The notes under the pieces were generated by a model. The model saw only the letters and a list, made by a program, of their open reading frames with translations, was not told the origin of the DNA and searched no databases. The position numbers were made by a program, and so were the translations under genes. From Bacillus sp. Cs-700 (GTDB lineage Bacteria > Bacillota > Bacilli > Bacillales > Guptibacillaceae): DNA of 64,000 bases. Below, piece by piece: positions 34,342 through 43,836 of the stretch. Numbering within the stretch: position 1 is the stretch's first letter; every line of letters starts with the position of its first letter. The stretch is taken from NCBI RefSeq assembly GCF_011082085.1, contig NZ_CP041063.1, forward strand, positions 3,582,001-3,646,000, given 5' to 3'.

Positions 34342-36010
34342 ACGAAAGATTCTAGTGCCTTTCTTAATTATTGTACTCGTGCCGATTTTCATTATAGGTG
34401 CCGTCTCTATGTGGTCAAGTTATCAGTCAGAAAAGCAGTTAAAGCAGGCGACGGCTCAAGAACACTTAACGAGCCTTGGTCGGTATGCGGCGAAGCTTGA
34501 TGATCGTGTGAAAAGCGGGAGTATGGAGGAAGAAGAAGCCAAATCACTGATCAAAATCATGATTAATGAAACGAAGGGTTTGTACGTGGAAGAAGCCGAT
34601 GGCACCATTTCGTCTGAAGGAGAAGTTGTTCAAGCAAGTGAACTCGATTGGTATAATGGCGAAGCGAAAACGAGCTTTTTTACCGAAAGTACGGTGCTTA
34701 CAGAACAAATCGAGCAGTGGACTTGGACGCTTTACCAGCCGATGTCCTTTTCCTTTTATTCAGGTTCACTTCCTAATATTCAAAAATACACCCTTCTCAT
34801 CAGCATTTTTACTGGTGTGATTGCGGTTCAATTTACGATTATTCTTTCTTACCATCTTTCAAAGCCGATTAAGAGTTTAGCAACTTTTTGTAAAAGAATC
34901 GCGTTAGGCGAGAGAACGAAAGGCATAGAAATGAACGATAACCGAAAAGATGAGATCGGGGTTCTGTCGTCGTCGTTAAAAGATATGGTTGAAACGCTCG
35001 ATGAACGGAACGCTCAAATCGATAAAATTAAGAAGTTGAATGAGACGATTTTAAATAGCGTTCACGTTGGTATGGTGCTAGTGATTGAAGGTGCTGATTC
35101 CGTTTATAATGAAGCGGCTCAGACGATGATGAACGAAGATCCACTGTTAAAGGAACGGCTGAGCAAGCTAACGATTCATGAAACGAAAAGAAGAAGTGAG
35201 GAAATTTGGGATCATAAGCGGAAGGAAGAGAAAGTTTTCTATGCGGTGAGCTATAAAGTACTCGGTACGTCAGAAAAGCAGCGTTCGATTATTACCTTTG
35301 AAGACATCACACATCGTCGAAAATTAGAGCAACGCGTGGAACGAATGTCTCGACTTGCTTCATTAGGTGAGATGGCTTCTGGTATTGCCCACGAAATCCG
35401 TAACCCACTCGCAGGCATTAAAACAACGACGGAATTATTGACACGCAGGCTAGAGCTAACGAAGGATCAGCTTACTTTAACGGAGAATATGCTGCTGGAC
35501 ATTGACCGTGTGAATAAGATCATTACCAATATTCTGCAGTTTTCAAGGCCAATGGAAACGAACCCTTCTTTGTTAAAAGTAGATGAAACGCTCCATTCTC
35601 TCGTTTTACTCATGAAAACAATCGCCGATGAAAAGAATGTCGTTCTTCATCATTTTAAAAACGATACAGAAATCTTTGTGGATCGTGATCATCTCCGTCA
35701 GATTCTTTTAAACCTTATTTTAAATGGGATGAACGCGATGCCAGATGGGGGCGAACTGATTCTGTCAAGTTTTCAAAGAGAAAGTGACGTGACGATCATG
35801 ATAGCTGACACAGGTGTTGGAATGGAGGATACCGTTATGGAGAAAATTTTTGATCCATTTTATACAACGCGTGCAGAAGGAACGGGTCTTGGGCTATCAA
35901 TCGTTCATCAGTTAGTCGTTCAAAACAATGGGGAAATTGATGTAAAGAGTATACTTGGAAAAGGGACGGAGTTTTCAATCACATTTCCAACAGGAAGGGA
36001 GGAGACATAA
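34325..36010 (+). CDS. Sensor histidine kinase (NtrB/AtoS-like)
   Basis: A 561-residue membrane kinase. TM1 at about 10-30, an extracytoplasmic region of about 120 residues, TM2 at about 155-175, HAMP (about 176-230), a short PAS-like domain (about 240-330), HisKA with the phospho-acceptor H356 in ASGIAHEIRNPLAG, and HATPase_c (N box LNLILNGMNAMPDGG, G boxes ADTGVGMED and GTGLGLSIV). It overlaps the SSS transporter gene by 17 bp and abuts its response regulator with no gap (stop 36010, ATG 36011). Confidence 0.93.
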   Translation: MRHSIERKILVPFLIIVLVPIFIIGAVSMWSSYQSEKQLKQATAQEHLTSLGRYAAKLDDRVKSGSMEEEEAKSLIKIMINETKGLYVEEADGTISSEGEVVQASELDWYNGEAKTSFFTESTVLTEQIEQWTWTLYQPMSFSFYSGSLPNIQKYTLLISIFTGVIAVQFTIILSYHLSKPIKSLATFCKRIALGERTKGIEMNDNRKDEIGVLSSSLKDMVETLDERNAQIDKIKKLNETILNSVHVGMVLVIEGADSVYNEAAQTMMNEDPLLKERLSKLTIHETKRRSEEIWDHKRKEEKVFYAVSYKVLGTSEKQRSIITFEDITHRRKLEQRVERMSRLASLGEMASGIAHEIRNPLAGIKTTTELLTRRLELTKDQLTLTENMLLDIDRVNKIITNILQFSRPMETNPSLLKVDETLHSLVLLMKTIADEKNVVLHHFKNDTEIFVDRDHLRQILLNLILNGMNAMPDGGELILSSFQRESDVTIMIADTGVGMEDTVMEKIFDPFYTTRAEGTGLGLSIVHQLVVQNNGEIDVKSILGKGTEFSITFPTGREET

Positions 36011-37387
36011 ATGGCTGTCAAAGTAGGCATTATTGACGATGAAACAACGCTTCGCCTCACGCTCCAAATGTTTCTTGAAGATGAAGGATATGATGTGAGG
36101 GCAGCAGCAACGCTTGAAGAAGGATGGCACATGCTTGATGAATTTAGTCCGCATGTCCTTCTATTGGATATTCGCCTTCCTGATGGAAACGGGCTTGATT
36201 CGCTCCATGAATTTAAAGAACGCTACCCTGAAATGGCCGTGATGATGTTAACGGCGTATGGTGATGCAAAAACAGCCGTTCGCTCGATTAAAGAAGGTGC
36301 TTTTGATTATTTAACGAAGCCTTTTGAGTTAGAAGAGCTAAAGATCATCCTTCAAAAATGGATTAAACAGCACCATCTTGAGAAGGAAGTCGAGCGTTAC
36401 CGAGAGGAAGAGCGACGGACGAAACTTGTTCAGATGATCGGTGAAAGTAAGCAAATGCATGAGTTAAAAGATAAAATTTCCTTAATCTCAGAAAGTAATG
36501 ATACGACGGTTTTAGTTCGAGGCGAGACAGGTACAGGCAAAGAGCTTGTGGCAAGAAGCATTCATCAGCAAAGTAAGCGTCATGAAGGACCGTTTGTTGC
36601 CGTGAATTGTGCAAGTATTCCAGCAGACTTAATTGAAATGGAACTTTTCGGTCGAGAAAAAAATGGTGTGACGGAGCAAGCGAACCCCAAAGTTGGTTTA
36701 ATGGAGTGGGCAGATGGAGGGACATTGTTTCTTGATGAAATTGGAGATCTTTCACTCGATATTCAAGTGAAACTTCTTCGTTTTCTTGAGGATAAGAAAA
36801 TCAAGCGAATCGGTAGCGTACATGATATTGAGATTGATGTGCGCGTCATTGCTGCAACCAATCGATCGCTCGAGGAAATGATTCAAGAGAAGACGTTTCG
36901 ATCCGATCTCTATTATCGATTAAATGTTGTACCAGTAAAACTAACGCCGCTTCGAGAGCGAGGCGACGATATTATCATGCTAACCGAACATTTTCTCCAC
37001 GAATTCTGTCAGCAAATGAGAAAAGAAAAACCATCACTACGGGCTGACGCCAAAAAACGGTTAGTGAGCTACGACTGGCCAGGGAATGTACGGGAACTGA
37101 AGAATACGATTGAACGAATCGCCATTCTCCACCAGGAGAAAGAGCTTGCTGCGTATCACTTTGATTTTCTAAACCCGGTTGAAGGTCACGTAGAAGGAGC
37201 GAAATCAGTTGATGACGTCGTCTTCGATGATCGCTTCTCATTAGAAGATCATATTGAAGCGATTGAAAAGAAATACATTGAGAAAGCCATTCAAGAAGCG
37301 AAGTGGAATATTACGCAGGCAAGTAAGTTACTAGGGATGAGCCGGTACGCTCTTCAGCGCAGAATTGATAAATATGAGATAACATGA
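36011..37387 (+). CDS. NtrC-family response regulator lacking the GAFTGA motif
   Basis: A 458-residue regulator: receiver domain (phospho-acceptor D53 in LLLDIRLPDG), AAA+ domain with Walker A GETGTGKE (171-178) and Walker B GGTLFLDEIGD, and a C-terminal Fis HTH (NITQASKLLGMSRYALQRRI). At the loop that normally reads GAFTGA and contacts sigma-54, residues 218-223 are NGVTEQ. The rest of the ATPase, including R-finger region and WPGNVRELKN, is intact. It is therefore unlikely to activate sigma-54 polymerase and may act at sigma-70-type promoters or as a repressor. It precedes the pxp/acc operon. Confidence 0.92.
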   Translation: MAVKVGIIDDETTLRLTLQMFLEDEGYDVRAAATLEEGWHMLDEFSPHVLLLDIRLPDGNGLDSLHEFKERYPEMAVMMLTAYGDAKTAVRSIKEGAFDYLTKPFELEELKIILQKWIKQHHLEKEVERYREEERRTKLVQMIGESKQMHELKDKISLISESNDTTVLVRGETGTGKELVARSIHQQSKRHEGPFVAVNCASIPADLIEMELFGREKNGVTEQANPKVGLMEWADGGTLFLDEIGDLSLDIQVKLLRFLEDKKIKRIGSVHDIEIDVRVIAATNRSLEEMIQEKTFRSDLYYRLNVVPVKLTPLRERGDDIIMLTEHFLHEFCQQMRKEKPSLRADAKKRLVSYDWPGNVRELKNTIERIAILHQEKELAAYHFDFLNPVEGHVEGAKSVDDVVFDDRFSLEDHIEAIEKKYIEKAIQEAKWNITQASKLLGMSRYALQRRIDKYEIT

Positions 37388-37390
37388 GCG

Positions 37391-37417
37391 AAACCGCCCG
37401 AAATGGGCGGTTTTTTT
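37391..37417 (+). terminator. Terminator of the two-component unit
   Basis: Perfect 9-bp arms AAACCGCCC (37391-37399) and GGGCGGTTT (37405-37413), followed by a T-run. Confidence 0.92.
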
Positions 37418-37526
37418 GTGCGAAATCTTATAAAATTATCTGAAAATTACGTGATATCGTAGAGGTAAGAGAAAAAACGCATCGATTCAAGCAAAGAATG
37501 AATCATATAGTAAAAGGGGGAATTTG

Positions 37527-38756
37527 ATGGGTATTGAAAAACAAAAGCCAACAGAGTTAGAGGGCGGTCCAACGAAAAGCAAGTGGGGCGTTATCCTCGG
37601 TGCCGCCTTCTTAATGGGCTCATCTGCAATCGGACCAGGCTTTTTAACACAAACGGCCGTCTTTACTGAGCAGCTACTCGCAAGTTTTGGATTTGTTATT
37701 TTAATGTCAATTATTTTAGATATTGGAGTTCAAGCGAACATCTGGCGGATTATTGCTGTTTCTAAGAGAAAAGGACAGGATATCGCAAACATGGTCGTAC
37801 CTGGACTTGGTTATTTTCTCGCATTTGCGGTAGCACTTGGTGGACTTGCTTTTAATATCGGGAATGTCGGTGGGGCTGGACTTGGTATGAACGTTCTCTT
37901 CGGCATTGATCCACGGATAGGCGCAGCGATTACCGGTGTGATTACAATCGGAATTTTCCTTTCGAAAGAAGCAGGAGTAGCGATGGATAAAATCGCACGA
38001 ATTCTCGGTGGGATCATGATTCTTCTTACATTGTACGTTGCTTTTCAAAGTAACCCACCAGTTGGCGATGCGATAGTTCATACATTCGCACCTGATAAAA
38101 TCGATGTCTTTGCGATTATTACACTTGTAGGTGGAACAGTAGGAGGATATATCACGTTTGCTGGTGGACACCGTTTACTTGATGCAGGTATTTCAGGTAA
38201 AGAGAATTTACACCAGGTAACGAAGAGCTCTGTTTCAGGTATTCTCATTGCTTCGATCATGCGCGTCTTTTTATTCCTAGCGGTGTTAGGTGTTGTCGCA
38301 ACAGGGTTTAAACTAGACCCGTCAAACCCACCTGCTTCTGTTTTCCAACAAGCAGCTGGAGCTGTCGGATATAAAATGTTTGGCGTCGTTCTTTGGGCAG
38401 CAGGGATTACGTCAGTCGTTGGTGCGGCGTATACATCTGTTTCATTCCTTAGAACGTTGTCCAAAAAAGTGGATCGTCATCACTCAGGTGTAACGATCGG
38501 GTTTATCGCTGTATCAACGATCATCTTCGCATTTATCGGTAAGCCGGTTCTGTTACTGATCCTTGCCGGAGCTTTTAACGGATTGATTTTGCCTGTTGCA
38601 CTCGGAACGCTTCTTGTCGCAGCTTATAAAAAATCCATTGTCGGTGACTACAAACATCCGCTTTGGCTCACGATCTTTGGCGGTTTTGTTTTTCTGATTA
38701 CTGCTTACTTAGCGATCGTGACGCTAATTGATAAAGTACCACAGCTTTTTTCTTAA
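37527..38756 (+). CDS. NRAMP-like transporter of the 5-oxoproline cluster (YcsG type)
   Basis: A 409-residue protein with about 11 membrane helices, in the NRAMP superfamily branch of B. subtilis YcsG. The metal-binding DPGN motif of true NRAMP metal transporters is replaced by SSAIGPGFLTQT in helix 1, so a metal is an unlikely substrate. It is first in an operon with pxpB, pxpA and pxpC, and YcsG is linked to the same genes in B. subtilis, which suggests uptake of 5-oxoproline or a related compound. AAAGGGGG is 6 nt before ATG 37527. Confidence 0.85.
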   Translation: MGIEKQKPTELEGGPTKSKWGVILGAAFLMGSSAIGPGFLTQTAVFTEQLLASFGFVILMSIILDIGVQANIWRIIAVSKRKGQDIANMVVPGLGYFLAFAVALGGLAFNIGNVGGAGLGMNVLFGIDPRIGAAITGVITIGIFLSKEAGVAMDKIARILGGIMILLTLYVAFQSNPPVGDAIVHTFAPDKIDVFAIITLVGGTVGGYITFAGGHRLLDAGISGKENLHQVTKSSVSGILIASIMRVFLFLAVLGVVATGFKLDPSNPPASVFQQAAGAVGYKMFGVVLWAAGITSVVGAAYTSVSFLRTLSKKVDRHHSGVTIGFIAVSTIIFAFIGKPVLLLILAGAFNGLILPVALGTLLVAAYKKSIVGDYKHPLWLTIFGGFVFLITAYLAIVTLIDKVPQLFS

Positions 38757-38774
38757 TGGTTAGGAGGAACATGT

Positions 38775-39518
38775 GTGAAACTTGATTATTACCCTCTTGG
38801 GGATACAGGCATTCAGCTTGTATTTGGCACCGAGATTTCAGAAGAAACGAATCGAAGAATTAGAATGTTTGCCGATGAGTTAGCGCAACATCCGATTGAC
38901 GGTGTTGTGGAATGGGTACCAGCGTATACCACATTAACGATCTACTATCTTCCAAATAAGATTTCATTCAACACGTTGAAAGAAAAGCTGGAAGAGATGG
39001 ACAAACAACATGGAAGAGAAGCAGATGCTGCTTCTCTTGTTTATATCATCCCAACCTATTATGGAGATGAAACTGGCGCAGATTTAGCGTATGTAGCGGA
39101 ACACAATGGATTGAGTGAAGAAGAAGTGATCTCGATTCACGCGAATAAAGATTATCTTATTTATATGATGGGATTTGTTCCGGGCTTTCCTTATTTAGGG
39201 GGAATGCCAGAAGAAATTGCAACGCCGAGGCGTGAAAACCCACGTGCCGAAATCGAGCCAGGATCTGTTGGGATAGCTGGCGCACAAACAGGTATCTATC
39301 CACTTGAATCGCCTGGAGGCTGGCAACTTATCGGACAAACTCCGTTGAAACTATATGACCCAACAGGAGAGCGACCGATTTTACTCGAGTCCGGTCATTA
39401 TTTGCGGTTTGTTCCGATTAGTAAAGAAGAGTTTTTAAACATAAAAGAAGCGATTAAACGTGGAGAGTATGAAGTCGAAACCGAAGAAAAGAAGGTGAGC
39501 GTTCATGAAGTCGGTTGA
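38775..39518 (+). CDS. pxpB: 5-oxoprolinase subunit PxpB (KipI family)
   Basis: A 247-residue KipI/allophanate-hydrolase-subunit-1 family protein. Signature FVPGFPYLGGMPEEIATPRR and GSVGIAGAQTGIYPLESPGGW are present. Established: bacterial PxpA, PxpB and PxpC together form an ATP-dependent 5-oxoprolinase (5-oxoproline to glutamate). The same fold makes half of the carboxyltransferase domain of urea carboxylase. The start is GTG 38775 behind AGGAGGAAC (ATG 38771 is out of frame). It overlaps pxpA by 14 bp. Confidence 0.93.
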   Translation: MKLDYYPLGDTGIQLVFGTEISEETNRRIRMFADELAQHPIDGVVEWVPAYTTLTIYYLPNKISFNTLKEKLEEMDKQHGREADAASLVYIIPTYYGDETGADLAYVAEHNGLSEEEVISIHANKDYLIYMMGFVPGFPYLGGMPEEIATPRRENPRAEIEPGSVGIAGAQTGIYPLESPGGWQLIGQTPLKLYDPTGERPILLESGHYLRFVPISKEEFLNIKEAIKRGEYEVETEEKKVSVHEVG

Positions 39519-40278
39519 TTTGAATAGCGACTTAGGAGAAAGCTTTGGGGCTTATAAGATAGGAAACGATGAGAATGTACTTGAATTTATTTCATCAGCG
39601 AACATCGCCTGTGGCTATCATGCAGGCGACCACAATGTGATGATGAAGACAGTGGCAGTAGCGAAAGATCTTGGCGTCAGTATTGGTGCACATCCGGGAT
39701 TTCCTGACCTTGGAGGATTCGGTAGGCGTGAGATGAAACTGCCACCTGAAGAGGTGTTCAACCTTGTTGCTTATCAGATTGGGGCCATTCAGGGTGTTGC
39801 GAATGTTCACCAAACAAAAGTCCACCATGTGAAACCGCACGGAGCCTTATATAATCTAGCAGCGAAAGATCCAGCCGTTGCAAAAGCGATTGCAAACGCT
39901 GTCTACGCAGTGGATCCAGAGTTGATTTTATATGGTTTAGCGGGGAGTGAACTCATTAAGGCAGGACGAGAGCGAGGGCTCACCGTTGCTCAGGAAGTTT
40001 TTGCAGATCGTTCGTATCAGCCTGACGGTACCCTAACTCCACGCTCAGAACCGAACGCCATGATTCACAATGCCGATCAAGCGGTTGAGCGTGTGATTCG
40101 CATGATCAATGAACAGCAGGTGAAAGCAGTTAATGGAGAAGATATTGCCATTCAAGCGGATACGATTTGTGTTCACGGGGATGAGCCTGAAGCTCTGCAG
40201 TTTGTTCAGCAGTTAAGAGAGCGACTCGTTAATGAAGGAATTCGCATTCAGCCGGTTGGAGTGAATGCCCATGTCTAA
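39505..40278 (+). CDS. pxpA: 5-oxoprolinase subunit PxpA (LamB/YcsF family)
   Basis: A 257-residue LamB/YcsF-family protein. The conserved N-terminal DLNSDLGESFGAY, ANIACGYHAGDHNVM and GAHPGFPDLGGFGRR, and the downstream HVKPHGALYN, are all intact; these contain the presumed metal/substrate His and Asp residues. PxpA is the subunit that opens the 5-oxoproline ring with PxpB and PxpC. It overlaps both neighbours (14 bp with pxpB, 8 bp with pxpC from ATG 40271), supporting co-translation of a complex. Confidence 0.94.
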   Translation: MKSVDLNSDLGESFGAYKIGNDENVLEFISSANIACGYHAGDHNVMMKTVAVAKDLGVSIGAHPGFPDLGGFGRREMKLPPEEVFNLVAYQIGAIQGVANVHQTKVHHVKPHGALYNLAAKDPAVAKAIANAVYAVDPELILYGLAGSELIKAGRERGLTVAQEVFADRSYQPDGTLTPRSEPNAMIHNADQAVERVIRMINEQQVKAVNGEDIAIQADTICVHGDEPEALQFVQQLRERLVNEGIRIQPVGVNAHV

Positions 40279-41221
40279 ACCAATTTTTAAAGTTCGAAAA
40301 TCTGGATTGCTTTCCACGATCCAGGATAGTGGAAGAAAAGGCTACCAACAATACGGAATTGTGGTTTCCGGTGCAATGGATCCTTTTTCAATGAACGTGG
40401 CGAACTTCCTTGTAGGAAACAAAGGAAATGAAGCCGTTCTTGAAATTACCGTTATGGGACCAGCCTTCGAGGTGCTTGATGATGCTGTGATTGCCATTTG
40501 CGGTGGTGATCTATCCCCAAAAGTGAATGGAGAAAAAGCACCAATGTGGAAAAGCTTTACTGTGAAGGAAGGCGATCGTCTGGAGTTTGGTCAGCCTCTC
40601 TCTGGTGCTCGTTCGTATATTAGTGTGGCAGGTGGTTATGATGTACCGCTTGTGATGGGGAGTAAGTCGACCTATTTGAAAGCTGGAATTGGCGGCGTCG
40701 AAGGACGAGCCCTTGTAAAAGGCGATGTGCTTCATACGACTGAAAAAATAAACGGAATCAGTGGACGTGCTCTTCATCCGGATGAAGTTCCTTCTTATAA
40801 AAAAGAATTAACCGTCCGAGTCGTACTTGGACCGCACCAGCATGCATTTACGGAGGAGGGGATTCAAACATTCCTTTCAACCCCATATGAGGTAACGCCT
40901 CAGTCCGATCGAATGGGCTTTCGTTTAAAAGGGGAAAAGGTGGAGCACGCAACGTCTGCTGATATCATTTCGGAAGCGATTCCGCTTGGCGGGATTCAGG
41001 TTCCGGCAAACGGTGATCCAATTATTCTGATGTCAGATCGACAAACAACCGGTGGCTATACGCGCATTGCCACGGTCATCTCAAGTGATATTCCGTATTT
41101 GGCGCAAGCGATGCCAGGTTGTACAATCCATTTTCGTGAAGTGACCGTTGAGGAAGCTCAGGAAGTATATGAAACGAATGATCGTTTTCTTCGAACGTTA
41201 GAAAAAGTATCTGTGAGATAA
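40271..41221 (+). CDS. pxpC: 5-oxoprolinase subunit PxpC (KipA family)
   Basis: A 316-residue KipA/allophanate-hydrolase-subunit-2 family protein; YGIVVSGAMDPFSMNVANF and GNEAVLEITVMGP mark the family. It pairs with PxpB in 5-oxoprolinase, and the KipA fold forms the other half of the urea-carboxylase carboxyltransferase domain. The start may be ATG 40265 or ATG 40271; GGAG at 40258-40261 fits the second better. A biotin carrier gene follows 14 bp after its stop. Confidence 0.92.
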   Translation: MSKPIFKVRKSGLLSTIQDSGRKGYQQYGIVVSGAMDPFSMNVANFLVGNKGNEAVLEITVMGPAFEVLDDAVIAICGGDLSPKVNGEKAPMWKSFTVKEGDRLEFGQPLSGARSYISVAGGYDVPLVMGSKSTYLKAGIGGVEGRALVKGDVLHTTEKINGISGRALHPDEVPSYKKELTVRVVLGPHQHAFTEEGIQTFLSTPYEVTPQSDRMGFRLKGEKVEHATSADIISEAIPLGGIQVPANGDPIILMSDRQTTGGYTRIATVISSDIPYLAQAMPGCTIHFREVTVEEAQEVYETNDRFLRTLEKVSVR

Positions 41222-41235
41222 AGGGAGGACACTGC

Positions 41236-41709
41236 ATGTTAAGTTCAAAAGAAATTATTGAGATTATTAAATATGTCGATGGGTCAACAGTTGATGAAGT
41301 CCATTACGAGCATGATAGCTTTGTCGTTAAGGTGAAAAATCAAAATCCGGAGGGTGAGAAAAGCGAACCCCAGGAAGCTAAAGCGCAGGTTCCAACCGCT
41401 GTTGCTGAGCGAGGACAGGAGGATCTAACTCCTGAGGTGGAGGCGCCGAAGGAGATGCCTACACCTGAAGCACACACGGTGAAAGCACCTATGGTTGGCA
41501 TGTTCTATTCATCCCCTTCTCCAGATGATCCAGCTTTTATTCAAGTAGGGGATGCGGTGAAGGAAGAAACGGTTGTTTGTTGTCTGGAAGCGATGAAAAT
41601 GTTTAATGATGTGCACGCAGATGTGAACGGTGAAATCACTGAAATTTTAGTAGAAAACGGAGATCTTGTAGAATTTGGCCAACCACTCTTTACTGTAAAA
41701 CCAGAATAG
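41236..41709 (+). CDS. accB: Biotin carboxyl carrier protein (accessory AccB)
   Basis: A 157-residue BCCP: N-terminal [17 protein letters not shown] region, a Pro/Glu/Ala-rich linker (about 38-80), and a C-terminal biotinyl domain with the biotinylation site EAMKM (K121) preceded by two cysteines ([11 protein letters not shown]). GGGAGG precedes the ATG. It lies inside the pxp operon, 14 bp after pxpC and 11 bp before the biotin carboxylase, so it is not the usual accBC fatty-acid pair. No accA or accD is nearby. Confidence 0.92.
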   Translation: MLSSKEIIEIIKYVDGSTVDEVHYEHDSFVVKVKNQNPEGEKSEPQEAKAQVPTAVAERGQEDLTPEVEAPKEMPTPEAHTVKAPMVGMFYSSPSPDDPAFIQVGDAVKEETVVCCLEAMKMFNDVHADVNGEITEILVENGDLVEFGQPLFTVKPE

Positions 41710-41720
41710 GAGGGAATCAG

Positions 41721-43076
41721 ATGGGGATCAAAAAAGTACTAATCGCAAATCGCGGCGAAATTGCTGTACGCATTATTCGCGCCTGTCACGAGCTGGATTT
41801 AACTGCCGTCGCCGTCTATTCTGAAGCGGATCGTGATGCCTTGCATGTGCAATTAGCGGATGAAAGTTATTGTATCGGCCCAACATCTTCTAGCGATAGC
41901 TACTTAAACGTAGGGAATATCATGACAATTGCTACGAATAGTGGCGTTGATGCCATTCATCCTGGCTACGGTTTTCTTGCTGAAAATGCGGACTTTGCTG
42001 AGATGTGTGAGGATTGTAACCTTGCGTTTATCGGTCCAAACAAAGCATCCATTCGTCAAATGGGAATCAAGGATGTGGCGAGAAAGACAATGCAAGATGC
42101 GAACGTTCCGGTCGTTCCAGGTTCAAAGGGCATTATTTCAAGTAAAGAAGAAGCGCTTGAACTGGCAGGTGAAATGGGATTCCCTGTCATTATTAAAGCA
42201 ACAGCCGGTGGTGGCGGTAAAGGGATTCGCGTTGTAAGAGAAGAAGAGGAACTAATCAAAGCGATTAACATGACCCAGCAGGAAGCGGAAAAGGCATTCG
42301 GTAATCCTGGAGTGTATATGGAGAAGTTTATCGAGAATTTTCGTCATATTGAAATTCAAGTTCTGGCGGATCTTTATGGCAACGTGATTCACCTCGGGGA
42401 GCGCGACTGCTCGATTCAAAGACGGATGCAAAAGCTTGTGGAGGAAACCCCATCTCCAGCTTTAACGGCATCGATTCGATCCGAAATGGGGGAAGCCGCT
42501 GTACGAGCAGCGAAGGCGGTAAACTATGCTGGTGCTGGAACAGTTGAATTTATTTATGATCAGGATGGAAACTATTATTTTATGGAAATGAATACGCGCA
42601 TTCAGGTCGAACATCCTGTTACAGAAATGGTGACCGGTGTTGATTTAATTAAAAAACAAATCAAAATCGCTGATGGTGAGCGACTATCTCTCACGCAAGC
42701 CGAAGTAGAGATGAGCGGCTGGGCAATTGAATGTCGTATTAATGCCGAAGACCCAGATAATGGCTTTATGCCTTCACCCGGTAAAGTTAAAACGTATCTC
42801 CCACCAGGTGGCTTTGGCGTTCGAGTAGATTCGGCCGTTTATCCAGGATATGTGATCCCCCCATTCTATGATTCGATGGTAGCGAAGCTGATTACATACG
42901 GCGCAACTCGGACAGAAGCGATACAGCGGATGAAGCGTGCGCTCAGTGAATTTAAAATCGAAGGCGTGAAAACAACGATTCCGTTTCATCAGAGATTATT
43001 CAACCATGAGAAGTTTGTAGAAGGTGATTTTAATACGAAGTTTCTTGAAATCTATGAACTAAAGGAGATGGTGTAA
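41721..43076 (+). CDS. accC: Biotin carboxylase (accessory AccC)
   Basis: A 451-residue ATP-grasp biotin carboxylase. Landmarks: [37 protein letters not shown], the glycine-rich [12 protein letters not shown], the catalytic [18 protein letters not shown] and the C-terminal domain. It carboxylates biotin on the adjacent carrier with bicarbonate and ATP. Full length, so it is a functional stand-alone subunit. The only candidate carboxyltransferase in the operon is PxpB/PxpC. The stop codon overlaps the DUF1445 start (TAATG). Confidence 0.94.
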   Translation: MGIKKVLIANRGEIAVRIIRACHELDLTAVAVYSEADRDALHVQLADESYCIGPTSSSDSYLNVGNIMTIATNSGVDAIHPGYGFLAENADFAEMCEDCNLAFIGPNKASIRQMGIKDVARKTMQDANVPVVPGSKGIISSKEEALELAGEMGFPVIIKATAGGGGKGIRVVREEEELIKAINMTQQEAEKAFGNPGVYMEKFIENFRHIEIQVLADLYGNVIHLGERDCSIQRRMQKLVEETPSPALTASIRSEMGEAAVRAAKAVNYAGAGTVEFIYDQDGNYYFMEMNTRIQVEHPVTEMVTGVDLIKKQIKIADGERLSLTQAEVEMSGWAIECRINAEDPDNGFMPSPGKVKTYLPPGGFGVRVDSAVYPGYVIPPFYDSMVAKLITYGATRTEAIQRMKRALSEFKIEGVKTTIPFHQRLFNHEKFVEGDFNTKFLEIYELKEMV

Positions 43077-43831
43077 TGGAAACTCCTCAAATACAACGAC
43101 TAAAGTATCGCGACAATCTTGAGAGTGGGACAACCTCAGGCGTATGTGATGGTTACTTGCAGGCAAATATGATTACGCTTCCTTCAAAATACGCTTTCGA
43201 ATTTCTCCTTTTTTGTCAGCGAAACCCGAAGCCCTGTCCGATTGTTGATGTCCTTGAAGCAGGTCAGGTTAAGCCTCGAATTGCCGATGCAGATATTCGA
43301 ACAGATCTTCCGAAATACCGCATCTACAAAAACGGAGAGTTGGAGAAGGAACCGCTTGATCTTAAGGAGGTCTGGCAAGATGACTTTGTCACCTTTCTAT
43401 TAGGATGTAGCTTTACGTTTGAAAAAGCGCTCGTTGAACGAGGCATTAGCTTATTACATCAGGAAATGGGTCTCGTTGTACCAATGTATCAAACAAACAT
43501 TCCTTGCGAAGAAGCGGGGCAGTTTAACGGGAATATGGTCGTCAGCATGAGAGCGATTCGAAAAGAAGAGCTTGATGAAACCATTGCGATTACATCAAAG
43601 TTTCCAAATGCGCACGGGGCACCTATCCACGTTGGTCATCCTTCTGAGATTGGAATTCAAAACATTGAAAGACCAGATTACGGAGAATTTCCTCCTTATG
43701 ATGAAGAAGAACGCATCCCTGTGTTCTGGGCGTGCGGGGTCACACCTCAATATGTGGGCTTGAATGTAAAACCTGAGATCATGATCACGCATGCGCCGGG
43801 GCATATGCTGATTACAGATCAAAAAGAATAG
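43076..43831 (+). CDS. DUF1445 protein, YcsI-like putative hydro-lyase
   Basis: A 251-residue DUF1445 protein (annotated 'putative hydro-lyase' in many genomes; YcsI in B. subtilis). Typical stretches: SGTTSGVCDGYLQANMITLP, YRIYKNGELEKEP and FLLGCSFTFEKAL, then HVGHPSEIGI. Mammalian DGLUCY, with the same domain, cyclises D-glutamate to 5-oxo-D-proline, which fits a 5-oxoproline operon. The start overlaps the accC stop. It is the last gene before a terminator. Confidence 0.9.
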   Translation: METPQIQRLKYRDNLESGTTSGVCDGYLQANMITLPSKYAFEFLLFCQRNPKPCPIVDVLEAGQVKPRIADADIRTDLPKYRIYKNGELEKEPLDLKEVWQDDFVTFLLGCSFTFEKALVERGISLLHQEMGLVVPMYQTNIPCEEAGQFNGNMVVSMRAIRKEELDETIAITSKFPNAHGAPIHVGHPSEIGIQNIERPDYGEFPPYDEEERIPVFWACGVTPQYVGLNVKPEIMITHAPGHMLITDQKE

Positions 43832-43836
43832 AGTGT

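Noticed and set aside
37418-37526. Sigma-54 promoter for the pxp/acc operon
   Set aside because: No GG-N10-GC element seen, and the adjacent regulator lacks GAFTGA.
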